Shown here one piece after another: positions 1-9,004 of a DNA stretch of 63,238 bases. Each line of letters begins with the position of its first letter. Position 1 is the first letter of the stretch. The notes beneath the pieces are model-generated. The model did not search any database, was not told the origin of the DNA, and was given only the letters and a program-made list of their open reading frames with translations. This stretch comes from Methylobacterium thuringiense (GTDB taxonomy: Bacteria; Pseudomonadota; Alphaproteobacteria; Rhizobiales; Beijerinckiaceae). The stretch spans positions 1 through 63,238 of the forward strand of contig NZ_BPRA01000035.1 of assembly GCF_022179645.1 (NCBI RefSeq). The letters are read 5' to 3'. The translations under genes and the position numbers were made by a program.

Positions 1-15
1 GGTGGATTGTTGTTT

Positions 16-2310
16 ATGACGTATCGGCGAGATCGCGATCGACGCAGCGAAGCCGGCACGGGGCGACGGGACGGCCTGGGCGCAGGCTTCGGCAGAACCG
101 GTACGATCCTGGTCGCGGCCGTCCTGATGGTCGATGCGGCGGGGGCGTTGGCCCAGAACGCCACCACGATCGAGGAGATCAGCGTCGAGGGCGGCGGCCG
201 CGGGACCGGTCCGCGGCCGGCCGCCGCCCCGGTCCTGGCCGTCCCGGTCCAGGCCGCCGCGCCCGCCGCCTCGGCCCCGATCCCCGCCACCGGCGTGGTC
301 GGCCCGCCGCCGCCGCCCTATGCCGGCGGACAGGTCGGGTCGGGCTCGCGGCTCGGGCTGCTCGGCAACCGCAACACCTTCGACCAGCCCTTCAGTGCGA
401 CCAGCTTCACCGAGAAGGTCATCCGCGACCAGCAGGCCCGCACCGTCCAGGACGTCGTCGACAACGACCCCTCGATCCGCACCAACGTCCCGGCCTTTTC
501 GGGCATCCTCGGCTTCTTCATCCGCGGCTTCCCCTACTTCGCGCAGGACATCGCCTTCAACGGCCTCTACGGCGTCGCCGATTCCTTCAACCCGGCGATC
601 GAGCCGATCGAGCGGATCGAGGTGCTGCACGGCCCCTCGACCCTGCTCTCGGGCGTGCCGCCCTTCGGCAATATCGGCGGCACCATCAACCTGATCCCGA
701 AGCGGGCGCTGGACGAGCCGCTCAACCGCGTCACGGTCGGCTATGCCTCGAACGCCACGGTCTACTCGGCCGTCGACGTCGGCCGGCGCTTCGGCGAGGG
801 CAAGGAGTGGGGCATCCGCTTCAACGGCGCCATCAACAAGGGCCGGACCCCGATCGACAACCAGAGCGTCGACTTCGGCGTCGCCGCCCTGGCGCTCGAC
901 TATCGCGGCGAGCGCTTCCGGGCGAGCCTCGACCTCGGCTATCAGCAGCTCGACTTCGACGCGCCCCTGCGCAACCGCTCGGTCGCCGCCGGCGTGCGCA
1001 TTCCCCGCGCGCCCGACCTGACCCTCAACCAGCACCAGCCCTGGGAGTACCGCACCAGCGACAACAGGCAGATCGCCACGCGGGTCGAGTACGACCTCAC
1101 CCCGGACCTGACGGTCTACGGCGCCTACGGCCGCTCGAGCTTCCGCCAGCAGTATTTCGGCGGCGTGCTGCAGATCTTCAACGCGCGCGGCGACTACCGC
1201 GACCCGATCCAGTTCATCCCGTTCGAGATCGATAACGAGACCGCCGAGGCCGGCCTGCGCGGCAGCCTCGACACCGGCTTCGTCAAGCACAGCTTCGGCC
1301 TCGCCGCCGTCGGCTTCTGGCAGGCCAACGGCCAGCAGCCGGGCGTCGCCGTCGGCCCGACCATCGTCTCGAACCTCTATGCGCCGACCGTGCTTCCCGA
1401 GCGCTCCCCCATCGGCGTCTCCCGCCTGACCCCGACCACGAGCACGCGCATCAACCGCTCGATCGCCATCGCCGACACGCTGTCGTTCCTCGACGACCAC
1501 GTGCTGCTGACGCTCGGCGGACGCTGGCAGAGCCTCGACGTGCGCTCCTTCTCCCCCGTCACCGGCCTCAAGACCGGCGGCAGCGATGCCGGCGCCTTCT
1601 CGCCCGGCATCGGCCTCGTGGTGAAGCCGTTCGAGCGGCTCTCGCTCTACGCCAACTACATCGAGGGCCTGACCGCGCCGGTGGCGCCCGTCACCGCGAT
1701 CAACGCCACCGCCGCCTTCCCCGCCTTCGTCTCGCGCCAGACCGAGGTCGGGGCCAAGTACGATTTCGGCACCGTCGGCGTCGGCTTTGCCGCCTTCACC
1801 ATCGCGCAGCCCTTCGGCTTCCTCGGCGCCGACAACGTGTTCTTCGCCGGCGGGCGCCAGCGCAACGACGGCGTCGAGGTCACGGTGTTCGGCGAGCCGG
1901 TCCCCGGCATCCGCCTCGTCGGCGGCTTCAGCCTGCTCGACGGCGTCCAGGTCCGCTCGCAGACCGCGGCCACCGCCGGAAAGACCGCCGTCGGCGTGCC
2001 GGACGCCCAGATCAACCTCTACGCCGAGTACGACCTGCCGCCCTGGCTCGCGCCCGGCCTCAGCCTGACCGGCCGCGTGATCTACACCGCGGCGCAGTAC
2101 TACGACCTCGCCAACAGCCAGAAGATCCCCGACTGGGCCACCTTCGACCTCGGCCTGCGCTACACCACCCTCTACGACGCGCGCCCCGTCACCCTGCGCG
2201 CCAACGTCGTCAACCTCACCGGAAACAACTACTGGGCCTCAACAGGACGCGGCGTCCTCTCACAAGGCGCGCCCAGAACCGTCCTCATCTCAGCATCCGT
2301 CGACTTCTGA
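16..2310 (+). CDS. TonB-dependent siderophore receptor
   Basis: Outer-membrane receptor that probably imports a ferric siderophore with TonB/ExbBD energy. The ATG at 16 is preceded by GGTGG at 1-5. TTG codons at 7 and 10 are in frame, and the window edge hides anything further upstream. The N-terminus is arginine-rich, then a hydrophobic stretch (about residues 28-46) ends in ALAQ, which fits a signal peptide. A Pro/Ala-rich linker precedes a plug domain (about 120-230; SATSFTEKVIRDQQARTVQD, then a VLHGPSTLLSG segment). The rest is beta-barrel-like and ends in phenylalanine (SASVDF), as outer-membrane barrels do. Length of 764 residues is normal. The substrate is not readable. The neighbouring two-component genes face the other way. 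Confidence 0.9.
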   Translation: MTYRRDRDRRSEAGTGRRDGLGAGFGRTGTILVAAVLMVDAAGALAQNATTIEEISVEGGGRGTGPRPAAAPVLAVPVQAAAPAASAPIPATGVVGPPPPPYAGGQVGSGSRLGLLGNRNTFDQPFSATSFTEKVIRDQQARTVQDVVDNDPSIRTNVPAFSGILGFFIRGFPYFAQDIAFNGLYGVADSFNPAIEPIERIEVLHGPSTLLSGVPPFGNIGGTINLIPKRALDEPLNRVTVGYASNATVYSAVDVGRRFGEGKEWGIRFNGAINKGRTPIDNQSVDFGVAALALDYRGERFRASLDLGYQQLDFDAPLRNRSVAAGVRIPRAPDLTLNQHQPWEYRTSDNRQIATRVEYDLTPDLTVYGAYGRSSFRQQYFGGVLQIFNARGDYRDPIQFIPFEIDNETAEAGLRGSLDTGFVKHSFGLAAVGFWQANGQQPGVAVGPTIVSNLYAPTVLPERSPIGVSRLTPTTSTRINRSIAIADTLSFLDDHVLLTLGGRWQSLDVRSFSPVTGLKTGGSDAGAFSPGIGLVVKPFERLSLYANYIEGLTAPVAPVTAINATAAFPAFVSRQTEVGAKYDFGTVGVGFAAFTIAQPFGFLGADNVFFAGGRQRNDGVEVTVFGEPVPGIRLVGGFSLLDGVQVRSQTAATAGKTAVGVPDAQINLYAEYDLPPWLAPGLSLTGRVIYTAAQYYDLANSQKIPDWATFDLGLRYTTLYDARPVTLRANVVNLTGNNYWASTGRGVLSQGAPRTVLISASVDF

Positions 2311-2428
2311 AAAAGGGAGGGGGCCGGTCAGATGCCGCTCGGCGGACGGATGCCCCCCTCAAAGCCTTCCTGGAGATCAACGACCTGAAGTGCGCCCTTC
2401 GCGTCGCGCCGGGAAGCCGGCCTGACCC

Positions 2429-3796
2429 TCAGGCCGGCGCCGGAAAGCTCACGGCGGCGCGCAGGCCCGGCCGGTTGTCCGAGAGCGTCAGGATCGCCGC
2501 GTGCAGCTCCGCCACGGCTGCCACCAGCGGCAGGCCGAGGCCGTGCCCCTTGGTGCCGCGGCTCTTCTCGACGCGGTAGAAGCGCCGCAGCACCTTGTCC
2601 CGCTCCGCCACGTCGATGCCGGGCCCGTCGTCGGCGACCGCCGCGACCACGCCTGCGCCGGATCGCGCGAGTTCCAGGCTGATCGTCGCGCCGGGCGGCG
2701 TGTAATGCAGGGCATTCTCGATCAGGTTGGCGAAGAGCTGGACCAGCAGCTCCCGGTCGCCGTCGATCCGGAGATCGGGCTCGATCGCATAGCGGACCCT
2801 GCGCCCGCCATCCTCGATGCCGGGTGCGTAGGCCTCCCCGACCGTGCGCAGCACATCCGACAGGTCGATCGACCGGAAGCCGGCACGCCGCGCGCCGGCC
2901 TCGATCTGCGCGATGCGCAGCAAGGCCGTGAAGATCGTGAGGATCTCGTCGATCTCCAGCACCGCCCGATCGATCGAGGCGCGGTATTCGCCGACGGTGG
3001 AGGCCTGCTTCCCGGACGTCAGCAGCCCATGCTGGAGGCGGGTCAGGGGCGTGCGCAGGTCGTGCGCGACGTCGTTCGTGACCTGCCGGAGGTTCTCCAT
3101 CAGGCCAGAGATCCGGTCGAGCATGCGGTTGAGCGTCCGCGACAGCCGGTCGAAATCGTCGCCGGACCCCGAGAGGGCGATGCGGCGTCCGAGATCCCCG
3201 GCGATGATCGCCTCCGCCGTGCGCGTCACCGCATCCACCCGCGCCAACAGGCGGCGGGACACAACGAGGCCGAGGCCGAGGCCGAAGACGATCGAGGCCA
3301 TCAGGGCGATGGCGAAGGCCCGGTTGAGGATCGCGGTGACCTCCTTGATGCCCTGGAGGTCGTCGGCGACGACGAGCTTCGTGCCGTCGCCGAGCCTCCG
3401 CGTCGCCGCGATCAGCGGCCGGGCGAGTTTCCGGCCGCCCGCCGCGGAGACCGGGCGCGCGGACGTGTCGGCCGAACCGGCGAGCGCGGCGAGATCCGGG
3501 TTGCCGACTCCGACCCGGCCGTCGACCTCGACGATCGCGTGGCTCAGGCGGCCGCCGCCGCGGGCGAACCGGCCGGCGAGCGCCACATCGAGGTCGACGC
3601 GCCCGCCATGGACGAACTCGTCCACCAGGGCGCCGACTTCGGCGTCGATCCGATGCTGTGCCTGCTCCCGGAGCGTGGTGGTGAGCGCGATCTCGACGAG
3701 GAAGCCGAGCGCCGCCACGGACAGCACGAAGGCGGCGGTGTAGAGCAGCGCGAAGCGGAAGCCGGCGCTGCGGAGGAGCTTACCCAGAGAGGCCAC
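2429..3796 (-). CDS. sensor histidine kinase, OmpR-class partner
   Basis: Membrane histidine kinase of 455 residues. There are two transmembrane segments (about 14-36 and 160-180) flanking a periplasmic sensor region of about 120 residues with no recognisable fold. A HAMP linker (about 180-232) follows, then a HisKA dimerisation domain with the phospho-acceptor His245 in NDVAHDLRTPL. The HATPase domain carries an N box (NLIENALHYTPPG) and G boxes (DDGPGI, GHGLGLPLV). It overlaps the upstream response regulator gene by 17 nt, so the pair is translationally coupled and works as one system. The signal is unknown. Its position beside a TonB receptor might suggest metal or envelope sensing, but that is only inference. 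Confidence 0.93.
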   Translation of the reverse strand: MASLGKLLRSAGFRFALLYTAAFVLSVAALGFLVEIALTTTLREQAQHRIDAEVGALVDEFVHGGRVDLDVALAGRFARGGGRLSHAIVEVDGRVGVGNPDLAALAGSADTSARPVSAAGGRKLARPLIAATRRLGDGTKLVVADDLQGIKEVTAILNRAFAIALMASIVFGLGLGLVVSRRLLARVDAVTRTAEAIIAGDLGRRIALSGSGDDFDRLSRTLNRMLDRISGLMENLRQVTNDVAHDLRTPLTRLQHGLLTSGKQASTVGEYRASIDRAVLEIDEILTIFTALLRIAQIEAGARRAGFRSIDLSDVLRTVGEAYAPGIEDGGRRVRYAIEPDLRIDGDRELLVQLFANLIENALHYTPPGATISLELARSGAGVVAAVADDGPGIDVAERDKVLRRFYRVEKSRGTKGHGLGLPLVAAVAELHAAILTLSDNRPGLRAAVSFPAPA

Positions 3797-4460
3797 GCAG
3801 GATGTATCCGGAGCCGCGCACGGTCTCGATCAGCCAGCAGTCGAAGTCCCGGTCCACCTTGGCGCGCAGGCGGCTCATGTGGGTCTCGACGATGTTCGTC
3901 TTCGGGTCGAAGTGGAAATCCCAGACGTTCTCGAGGAGCTGGCGGCGGGTCACCAGGGCTCCGGCGTTGCGCATCAGGAATTCGAGCAGCTGGAACTCGC
4001 GCGGCTGCAGGTCGATGCTGCGCCCGGCGCGCCGCACCGTGCGGGCCATCAGGTCCATTTCGAGGTCGGCGGCGCGCAGGACCGTGACGATCGCGGAGAT
4101 CGGCGGGCGGCGCGCCAGGGCGTTCACCCGCGCGAGCAGCTCGGCGAAGGCGAAGGGCTTCACGAGGTAATCGTCGGCGCCCGCTTCGAGTCCCTCCACG
4201 CGATCGTCGATGCCGGACATCGTGGTGAGGAACAGCAGCGGCGTGCGAACCCGCGCCGCCCGCAGCCGCCGCGTCAGGGCGAGACCGTCGAGCCCCGGCA
4301 GCATCCGGTCGACGATGGCGACGTCGTGGCCGCCTGCGAGGGCGAGGCTCAGGCCGGACGGGCCGTCTGGGGCGAACGCGACATCGTGCCCGGCCTCCGC
4401 CATCTCGGACCGGACGAAGGCCGCGGTGGCCTCATCGTCCTCGATCAGCAGGATCTTCAC
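3780..4460 (-). CDS. response regulator, OmpR/PhoB family
   Basis: DNA-binding response regulator of 226 residues. The receiver domain holds the acidic pocket (EDDE at 7-10), the phosphorylated Asp51 (IVDRMLPG) and the conserved Lys101 (LVKPF). The C-terminal half (about 130-226) is a winged-helix DNA-binding domain typical of OmpR/PhoB (REFQLLEFLMRNAGALVTRR, then VETHMSRLRAKVD). It is the first gene of a two-gene unit; its 3' end overlaps the histidine kinase by 17 nt. Regulators of this class usually bind direct repeats upstream of transport or envelope genes. The target cannot be read here. Confidence 0.94.
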   Translation of the reverse strand: MKILLIEDDEATAAFVRSEMAEAGHDVAFAPDGPSGLSLALAGGHDVAIVDRMLPGLDGLALTRRLRAARVRTPLLFLTTMSGIDDRVEGLEAGADDYLVKPFAFAELLARVNALARRPPISAIVTVLRAADLEMDLMARTVRRAGRSIDLQPREFQLLEFLMRNAGALVTRRQLLENVWDFHFDPKTNIVETHMSRLRAKVDRDFDCWLIETVRGSGYILRGLSG

Positions 4461-4644
4461 GTCCGTCCTCGCCCGCGAGTATGCGCAGGCTCGGCCTCGC
4501 GATTGTGTCCTGTATCATCCCGCCGGCCGATCTCGCCAGCGACGAGACACCCGGAAACCACGGCCGCAGCCGCTCCCGGACGCGAAGCTGAGCCGGTTGC
4601 CTTGCACTGCACGCAGGTGGGGTCGTCGGCCGAAGCGCCATAAG

Positions 4645-4668
4645 ACGCATGTGTTCGGAGGCATGCGT
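4645..4668. promoter_or_regulatory. inverted repeat upstream of a small gene
   Basis: Perfect 7-bp arms ACGCATG (4645-4651) and CATGCGT (4662-4668) with a 10-nt spacer. It lies 16 nt before the ATG of the 72-residue gene at 4685 and within the spacer that must also hold the two-component promoter on the other strand. The geometry suits a dimeric regulator, or a hairpin in the leader. No binding protein can be named. Confidence 0.35.
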
Positions 4669-4684
4669 GTGAGATGGTCGCCGG

Positions 4685-4903
4685 ATGATCGATCGGACAC
4701 CTCAACAATTGCGCGTCGAGGTCGTGCAGGCGAGCCGTGGAGACCGGCTCTGGGCCTGGACGATCTATCGCGGCATCGGCGAATCGCCCATCGACGGCTC
4801 GCATCCGATCTTCGCGACGCGGGACATCGCCAGGCGCGTCGGCACCGCGATCAGGGACGCGTTCCACGCGCCGCAGCCGGCCCTGTTCGCGGGCTGCCAG
4901 TAA
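4685..4903 (+). CDS. small hypothetical protein, 72 aa
   Basis: A 72-residue soluble protein, not recognised. It has a short amphipathic beginning (QLRVEVVQASRGDRLWAWTI), no signal peptide and no cysteine pair; its only cysteine is at the penultimate position. The composition looks like a real protein (Trp, Tyr and Ile present) rather than an Arg/Pro/Ser-rich shadow frame. The pattern of a strand, a loop naming a 'SHPIF' segment and an amphipathic helix (DIARRVGTAIRDAF) resembles small DUF-type proteins common in Methylobacterium, but no family is claimed. No strong Shine-Dalgarno is visible before the ATG. Divergent from the response regulator. Confidence 0.5.
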   Translation: MIDRTPQQLRVEVVQASRGDRLWAWTIYRGIGESPIDGSHPIFATRDIARRVGTAIRDAFHAPQPALFAGCQ

Positions 4904-5100
4904 AACCGCTTCACAGGACCTTTCCTGCCCGGGCGACTCGCGGGCGACATTGACGAGCAGCGGTATTCGCGGATGCGGACGCTCTCAATCGCGCCTCGGC
5001 GCAGTGGCCGAGAGTCTTTCGGCCGTCTTGAAACTTTACAACCACAGCGATCGTAGGTCCGCATCAGGGGAATGCTCACTGAACCGTCAGGAGCGTTCAT

Positions 5101-5448
5101 ATGCGGAACTGTGCCGGCGCCATCCTCATGCTCGCCGGGACGGCCGGCTCCTGCCTCGCGCAGGACGACAGGCCGCCCCCGTCCGTCACGCCCGAACAGC
5201 GCGAGGCCGTGAGCGACAAGCGGGCGGCCGAGATCAAGGCCGTCCTGCGCGAGGGCCGTAAGCGGCAGGACGCCATCGATGCGAGCTATCGGGCGCTGAT
5301 GGCGCGCTGGTCGCTGGCGGTGTGCATCGGCTGCGAGCCCGCTGGGCGCCGGCCGCGGATCCTGCACACCTATCCGCTGCGTGTGCTGGCCGGCTTCTCG
5401 GCAGTCGAGGACGATGCCCGCGAGCGTCGCGGCCGCATCCCTCTGTAG
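5101..5448 (+). CDS. small exported hypothetical protein, 115 aa
   Basis: Protein of 115 residues with a short signal peptide (MRNCAGAILMLAGTAGSCLA, probable cleavage after SCLAQ). The mature part begins with a Pro-rich segment and a charged helix (about 34-55). It continues with SLAVCIGCEPAGRRPR, where two cysteines form a CxxC pair that could bind metal or form a disulfide in the periplasm. GGAGCG at 5090-5095 can serve as the ribosome binding site before the ATG. No family is recognised. It stands alone, 197 nt after the previous small gene. Confidence 0.55.
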   Translation: MRNCAGAILMLAGTAGSCLAQDDRPPPSVTPEQREAVSDKRAAEIKAVLREGRKRQDAIDASYRALMARWSLAVCIGCEPAGRRPRILHTYPLRVLAGFSAVEDDARERRGRIPL

Positions 5449-5541
5449 CCGGCGAATTGGTTTTCGCGGCGAACCGCCGGGCGGCGCGCGGAACCGCCCT
5501 GGCCCCCGATGCTTTCTCCGGGACGACAGGAGGACATCGCC

Positions 5542-5715
5542 ATGGCCGTTTCATCCCGCGCGATCTACGATGACGGCAAGGCGGCCAAGGCCGCCAACAA
5601 GCCGGATTCCGACAACCCGCACCCGGCCGGCTCGCAGGCGAGCCTCGACTGGCTGGAGGGTTATACCGCGGACGAGGTCGAGCCGAGTTCGACGGGACCC
5701 GACGAGCACGACTGA
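5542..5715 (+). CDS. small acidic hypothetical protein, 57 aa
   Basis: A 57-residue cytosolic protein. The start is fixed by a consensus ribosome binding site AGGAGG (5528-5533) 8 nt before ATG 5542; a longer in-frame opening to 5509 is not needed. The protein is hydrophilic and acidic at its C-terminus (ADEVEPSSTGPDEHD), with no membrane segment and no recognised domain. Such short, highly translatable genes are often stress or structural proteins in this group. The function is unknown. It runs convergently into the larger unknown gene at 5721, leaving only 5 nt between the stops. Confidence 0.6.
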   Translation: MAVSSRAIYDDGKAAKAANKPDSDNPHPAGSQASLDWLEGYTADEVEPSSTGPDEHD

Positions 5716-5720
5716 TCCCA

Positions 5721-6845
5721 TCAGCCGGCGAACCAGTCCCGGAAGCCCCGCCGGATCGTCACCGACGGCGGGGACGCCGACGGCGGGACAGGACCCGACC
5801 CGATGCGCCAGTCCGTCGACCAGAAGCGCTGGCCCGGATCGCCCGTCACGCCGAAGCCGAGCACGAGCCGGGAGATCCCGGACGGGACCTGGGCCGAGAT
5901 CCAGATGCGCTGCCAAGCGTCGCGGATATCGAGGTCGGCGTCGCGGTGCGCCAGCCGCTGATAGCTGTCCGAGAACTTGACGAGCCCGAACACCGTCTCG
6001 GCCCGGAACCCGCCCGGAATCCAGATCCAGGCGGAAAAGACGTTGATCGCGCCGGGCACGATGTGGTCGGGTCCGACCTCCGCCGTGAACGCGCTGAGGC
6101 GGATCCGCGAGCGCCGCGTGACGTGCCGCTCCGCCTTGTGCTGCAGGCGGATCGGCGCCGAGGCATGGTCCATCGCCGCGGCCGGCCGGCCGTCTAGGGC
6201 GAGGGCATGCGCGTTCCGGCAGAGCGCGACCCAGGGCTCCAGGTCGATCCGCATGCCGCCTTCGTAGGGCGAGAAATGCCGCACGTAGCCCCGCAGGACG
6301 CCCGGTGAATGCCATTCCGCACAGCCGACCAGGGCCGGATCCTCCGTCTGTTCGGCGCGCAGGACGACGGAGGGGCCGTGCCGGCGGATCGCCGCGGCGA
6401 GGCTCAGGAAGGCGTCGAGGGATTCGCTCGGGAGGCCCTTGCGCACGAAAATCCTAGTGCCTTCGGCGAGGTCTTCGAGCAGGCTCCGCTTGAGATAGCC
6501 GACGCGCTTGATCTCGCGCCGAAGCACGTCGTCCTGCGCCAGCGATCCGACTTTGTGGTTGGTGTTGTAGGTGAAGTCGTAGCGGAGGCTCCGGCACCAG
6601 AGGTAATCGGCATGGCCGGCGAAGATCTCAAGGTCGCCGGGGGCCCCGTAGAACCGGAAATCGCTGTCCAGCGCGTGGACGAGATTGGGGATGCTGCCGC
6701 TGCTGAACCGGAATAGCCCCAGGGGCTCGACGCCGCAGGCGCGTTGCACGAGCCCGAATTCGCAATTGTCGCCGATGCCCTGGAAGTTCAGCATCGTCCG
6801 CCGGATCGCGGCCGCGACATCCGTCTCCGGCGCGCCGTCCGTCAT
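5721..6845 (-). CDS. conserved hypothetical protein with GDNCEFG motif
   Basis: About 374 residues from the ATG at 6845, which has AAGG 8 nt upstream; an in-frame ATG at 6875 would add 10 residues. Near the N-terminus it carries GIGDNCEFGLVQRACGVEPL, followed by LFRFSSG. From memory this segment marks a group of alphaproteobacterial proteins of unknown role often seen near surface-polysaccharide genes. The middle is alpha/beta-like with aromatic-rich segments. The last 120 residues (GAINVFSAWIWIPGGFR, then RIWISAQVPSGISRLVLGFG) look like a beta-sandwich of the carbohydrate-binding type. No signal peptide. A role in glycan handling is inference only. Confidence 0.7.
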   Translation of the reverse strand: MTDGAPETDVAAAIRRTMLNFQGIGDNCEFGLVQRACGVEPLGLFRFSSGSIPNLVHALDSDFRFYGAPGDLEIFAGHADYLWCRSLRYDFTYNTNHKVGSLAQDDVLRREIKRVGYLKRSLLEDLAEGTRIFVRKGLPSESLDAFLSLAAAIRRHGPSVVLRAEQTEDPALVGCAEWHSPGVLRGYVRHFSPYEGGMRIDLEPWVALCRNAHALALDGRPAAAMDHASAPIRLQHKAERHVTRRSRIRLSAFTAEVGPDHIVPGAINVFSAWIWIPGGFRAETVFGLVKFSDSYQRLAHRDADLDIRDAWQRIWISAQVPSGISRLVLGFGVTGDPGQRFWSTDWRIGSGPVPPSASPPSVTIRRGFRDWFAG

Positions 6846-7047
6846 CGCTACGCCTTCAGACAGCTTCGACGGCATCGCTGATATCCGGGGACCCTGACGC
6901 GACCTAACCGAGGGGCGTTCTCGACGGTGCCGATCGTGCCGCCGGACACCCTATCGCCCGGCGCCCGCCCGCTCGCAACGGAGCCCGCCTCCGCATTGCG
7001 CCGGTTTCCGTTGACATGCGCCGGCCGTCGGGCATCCGATCCGGCGC

Positions 7048-7908
7048 ATGACCAGCCGTGATCCGCGCCTCACCCCCGCCCGGCCCGACCTCGCCGACAG
7101 CCGCCTGCGCGGGCTCGTCGAGGCGGAGCGCTTCGTGGACGGACAGCCCCGGCGGCTGGCCGCGCCCTCGGCCCCGCTGCGCCGCACGCCCCGCTCCGAG
7201 GCCGGGCTCGACACCGAGGCGATCATGGGCGAGCCGGTCACGTTCTACGACGTGGTGGACGGCTTCGCCTTCGTGCAGCTCGGCCTCGATGGCTATGTCG
7301 GCTACGTGCCCGAGGGCGCCCTCGGCCCGGCCGATCCGGCCCCGACCCACCGGGTCACGGCTTTGCGCAGCTTCCTCTACCCCGAGCCGAACATGAAGCG
7401 GCCGAACGGCGGCTACCTCAGCCTCGGCGCCAGCGTGACAGCGCACGAATGCGAGGGCGATTTCCTGCGGATCGGCCCGGGTGCCTACCTGTTTGCGGCG
7501 CATGCCGAGGATGTGGGACACCGAAGACCCGACTTCTGCGGCACAGCCGAGCGCCTCGCCGGCACGCCCTATCTCTGGGGCGGCCGCACCAGCCTCGGGC
7601 TCGATTGCTCGGGCCTCGTGCAGCTCTCCCTGCTGATGGCCGGCATCGCTTGCCCCCGCGACACCGACATGCAGGAGGCGGCTCTGGGCGAAGCGCTTCC
7701 CCCCGGCCTCGACGGGCTGCTGCGCGGCGACCTCGTGTTCTGGAAGGGCCATGTCGGCTTGATGCTCGACGCCGACCGCCTCATCCACGCCAACGGCCAT
7801 CACATGACGGTCGCCGTCGAGCCGCTGCGCGAGGCGGTCGCGCGGATCGCCGAGAAGAGCTTTGGGGCGGTCACGTCGATCCGGCGCCTGCCGCGAATCG
7901 CGGCGTAG
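7048..7908 (+). CDS. NlpC/P60 family cell-wall peptidase with SH3 domains
   Basis: Cysteine peptidase predicted to cut peptide stems of peptidoglycan. The first half (about 50-150) is two SH3-like segments (EPVTFYDVVDGFAFVQLGLD, then a second copy after residue 110). The C-terminal NlpC/P60 domain shows the motif LGLDCSGLVQLSLL with nucleophile Cys187, and the catalytic His in GHVGLMLDADRLIHANG. There is no signal peptide. Many alphaproteobacterial members of this dipeptidyl-peptidase-like type also lack one, so location is uncertain. It is 286 residues, normal for the family, and convergent with the phosphatase gene that ends the hisD cluster. Confidence 0.9.
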   Translation: MTSRDPRLTPARPDLADSRLRGLVEAERFVDGQPRRLAAPSAPLRRTPRSEAGLDTEAIMGEPVTFYDVVDGFAFVQLGLDGYVGYVPEGALGPADPAPTHRVTALRSFLYPEPNMKRPNGGYLSLGASVTAHECEGDFLRIGPGAYLFAAHAEDVGHRRPDFCGTAERLAGTPYLWGGRTSLGLDCSGLVQLSLLMAGIACPRDTDMQEAALGEALPPGLDGLLRGDLVFWKGHVGLMLDADRLIHANGHHMTVAVEPLREAVARIAEKSFGAVTSIRRLPRIAA

Positions 7909-7947
7909 CGGATTTTTCAGGGCGGCAATCCTCGCCGCACGCGGGTC

Positions 7948-8421
7948 TCACTGCTTCAACCGCATCTTGATCCGGTAGGTCAGCCCGTCCCGCACGTCGC
8001 GATAGCCGTCGAGGCGCTGTTCGCGGGTGCCGTCCTGGTTCAGCGTCGGGTCGGGGGTCGGCCAGTATTCGACGTCGGCGGCGAGCGTGTGCGTGAGGGC
8101 GATGGCCTTGTGGTGGGCTTCCGGGGAGAGGGTGACGATGAGGTCGAAGTTCAGGCCCTCCCACTCCTCCAGCTCCTCGATGGTGCGCGGCTTGTGGCGC
8201 GAGGCGTCGATGCCGATCTCGTCCAGCGCCGCCACCATGAACGGATCGCGCGGCTCGCCCGTGCGCACGCCGGCCGACTGCACGTAGATCGATTTTCCGA
8301 AATAGTGCCGGGCGATGGCCTCCGCCGCCGGGGAGCGTACGGCGTTGAAGTTGCACATGAACAGCACGGCCTGGACCCGCCGTTTCTTCGCCGGGCCTCC
8401 GGGGGGAGCCTCGTCCGCCAT
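7948..8421 (-). CDS. low molecular weight protein-tyrosine-phosphatase family protein
   Basis: A 157-residue member of the LMW phosphatase/arsenate reductase fold. The P-loop is CNFNAVRS (Cys23 to Arg29), a C-x5-R motif directly followed by serine as in active enzymes. The general-acid region has a DP pair late in the protein (WPTPDPTLNQDG). Classical LMW-PTPs show CLGNICRS, so this loop is unusual in carrying FNAV. It is the last gene of the DUF2948-hisD-UPF0262 run, an order widespread in alphaproteobacteria. The physiological substrate is unknown; arsenate reduction cannot be excluded but no second redox cysteine pair is evident. Confidence 0.85.
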   Translation of the reverse strand: MADEAPPGGPAKKRRVQAVLFMCNFNAVRSPAAEAIARHYFGKSIYVQSAGVRTGEPRDPFMVAALDEIGIDASRHKPRTIEELEEWEGLNFDLIVTLSPEAHHKAIALTHTLAADVEYWPTPDPTLNQDGTREQRLDGYRDVRDGLTYRIKMRLKQ

Positions 8422-8454
8422 GCCGGAATCCTCAGGACGCGCGCCGCGCGCTCA

Positions 8455-8979
8455 TCAGCCCTTCCAATGCAAGGCGAAGACCAGGGTGAACAGCCGCCGC
8501 GCGGTCTGGTGGTCGAGGTCGACCTTGCCGTCGAGGCGCTGCTTCAGGAGTTCCGAGGCCTCGTTGTGCAGGCCGCGCCGGCCCATGTCGATCGCCTCGA
8601 TCTGGCTGGGGGAGGCGGTGCGGATGGCGCTGTAATAGCTCTCGCAGACCATTTCGTAGTCGCGGATCACCCGCCGGAACGGCGAGAGCGAGAGCAGGTG
8701 CGTCATCACCGGCTCGCCGCCCTCGGTGGAGATCGCGAAGGACAGCTTGTTCTCCACGAGCCCGATCACGAGGCCGTAGGGGCCCTGGTCGCGCCCCGGA
8801 ATCGTGAAGGAGTTGTCCTCCAGGATGTCGAAGATCGCGATGGCGCGCTCGTGTTCCTGGTCGGGATTGCCGCGACTGATCGAGGCCTCGTCGAGGCTCA
8901 CCGCGACGAGGCGGTGACTCGAGGTCTCTTTGTCTGTCGCCTTGTCCGCTTCGGCCGCCATCCCGCCGTCGCCTTCCAT
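8455..8979 (-). CDS. UPF0262 family protein
   Basis: A protein of about 174 residues of the UPF0262 family, found almost only in alphaproteobacteria downstream of hisD. The hydrophilic N-terminus is followed by the conserved block [18 protein letters not shown] and the [15 protein letters not shown] helix. The biochemical role is unknown. Possible starts are GTG 8982, ATG 8979 or ATG 8961 (with GGAAGG upstream); 8979 is used here. It lies 25 nt after the hisD stop and 33 nt before the phosphatase start, so it is almost certainly cotranscribed. Confidence 0.88.
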   Translation of the reverse strand: MEGDGGMAAEADKATDKETSSHRLVAVSLDEASISRGNPDQEHERAIAIFDILEDNSFTIPGRDQGPYGLVIGLVENKLSFAISTEGGEPVMTHLLSLSPFRRVIRDYEMVCESYYSAIRTASPSQIEAIDMGRRGLHNEASELLKQRLDGKVDLDHQTARRLFTLVFALHWKG

Positions 8980-9004
8980 CACGTCCCGCGTTCGGACACG
9001 CCTA

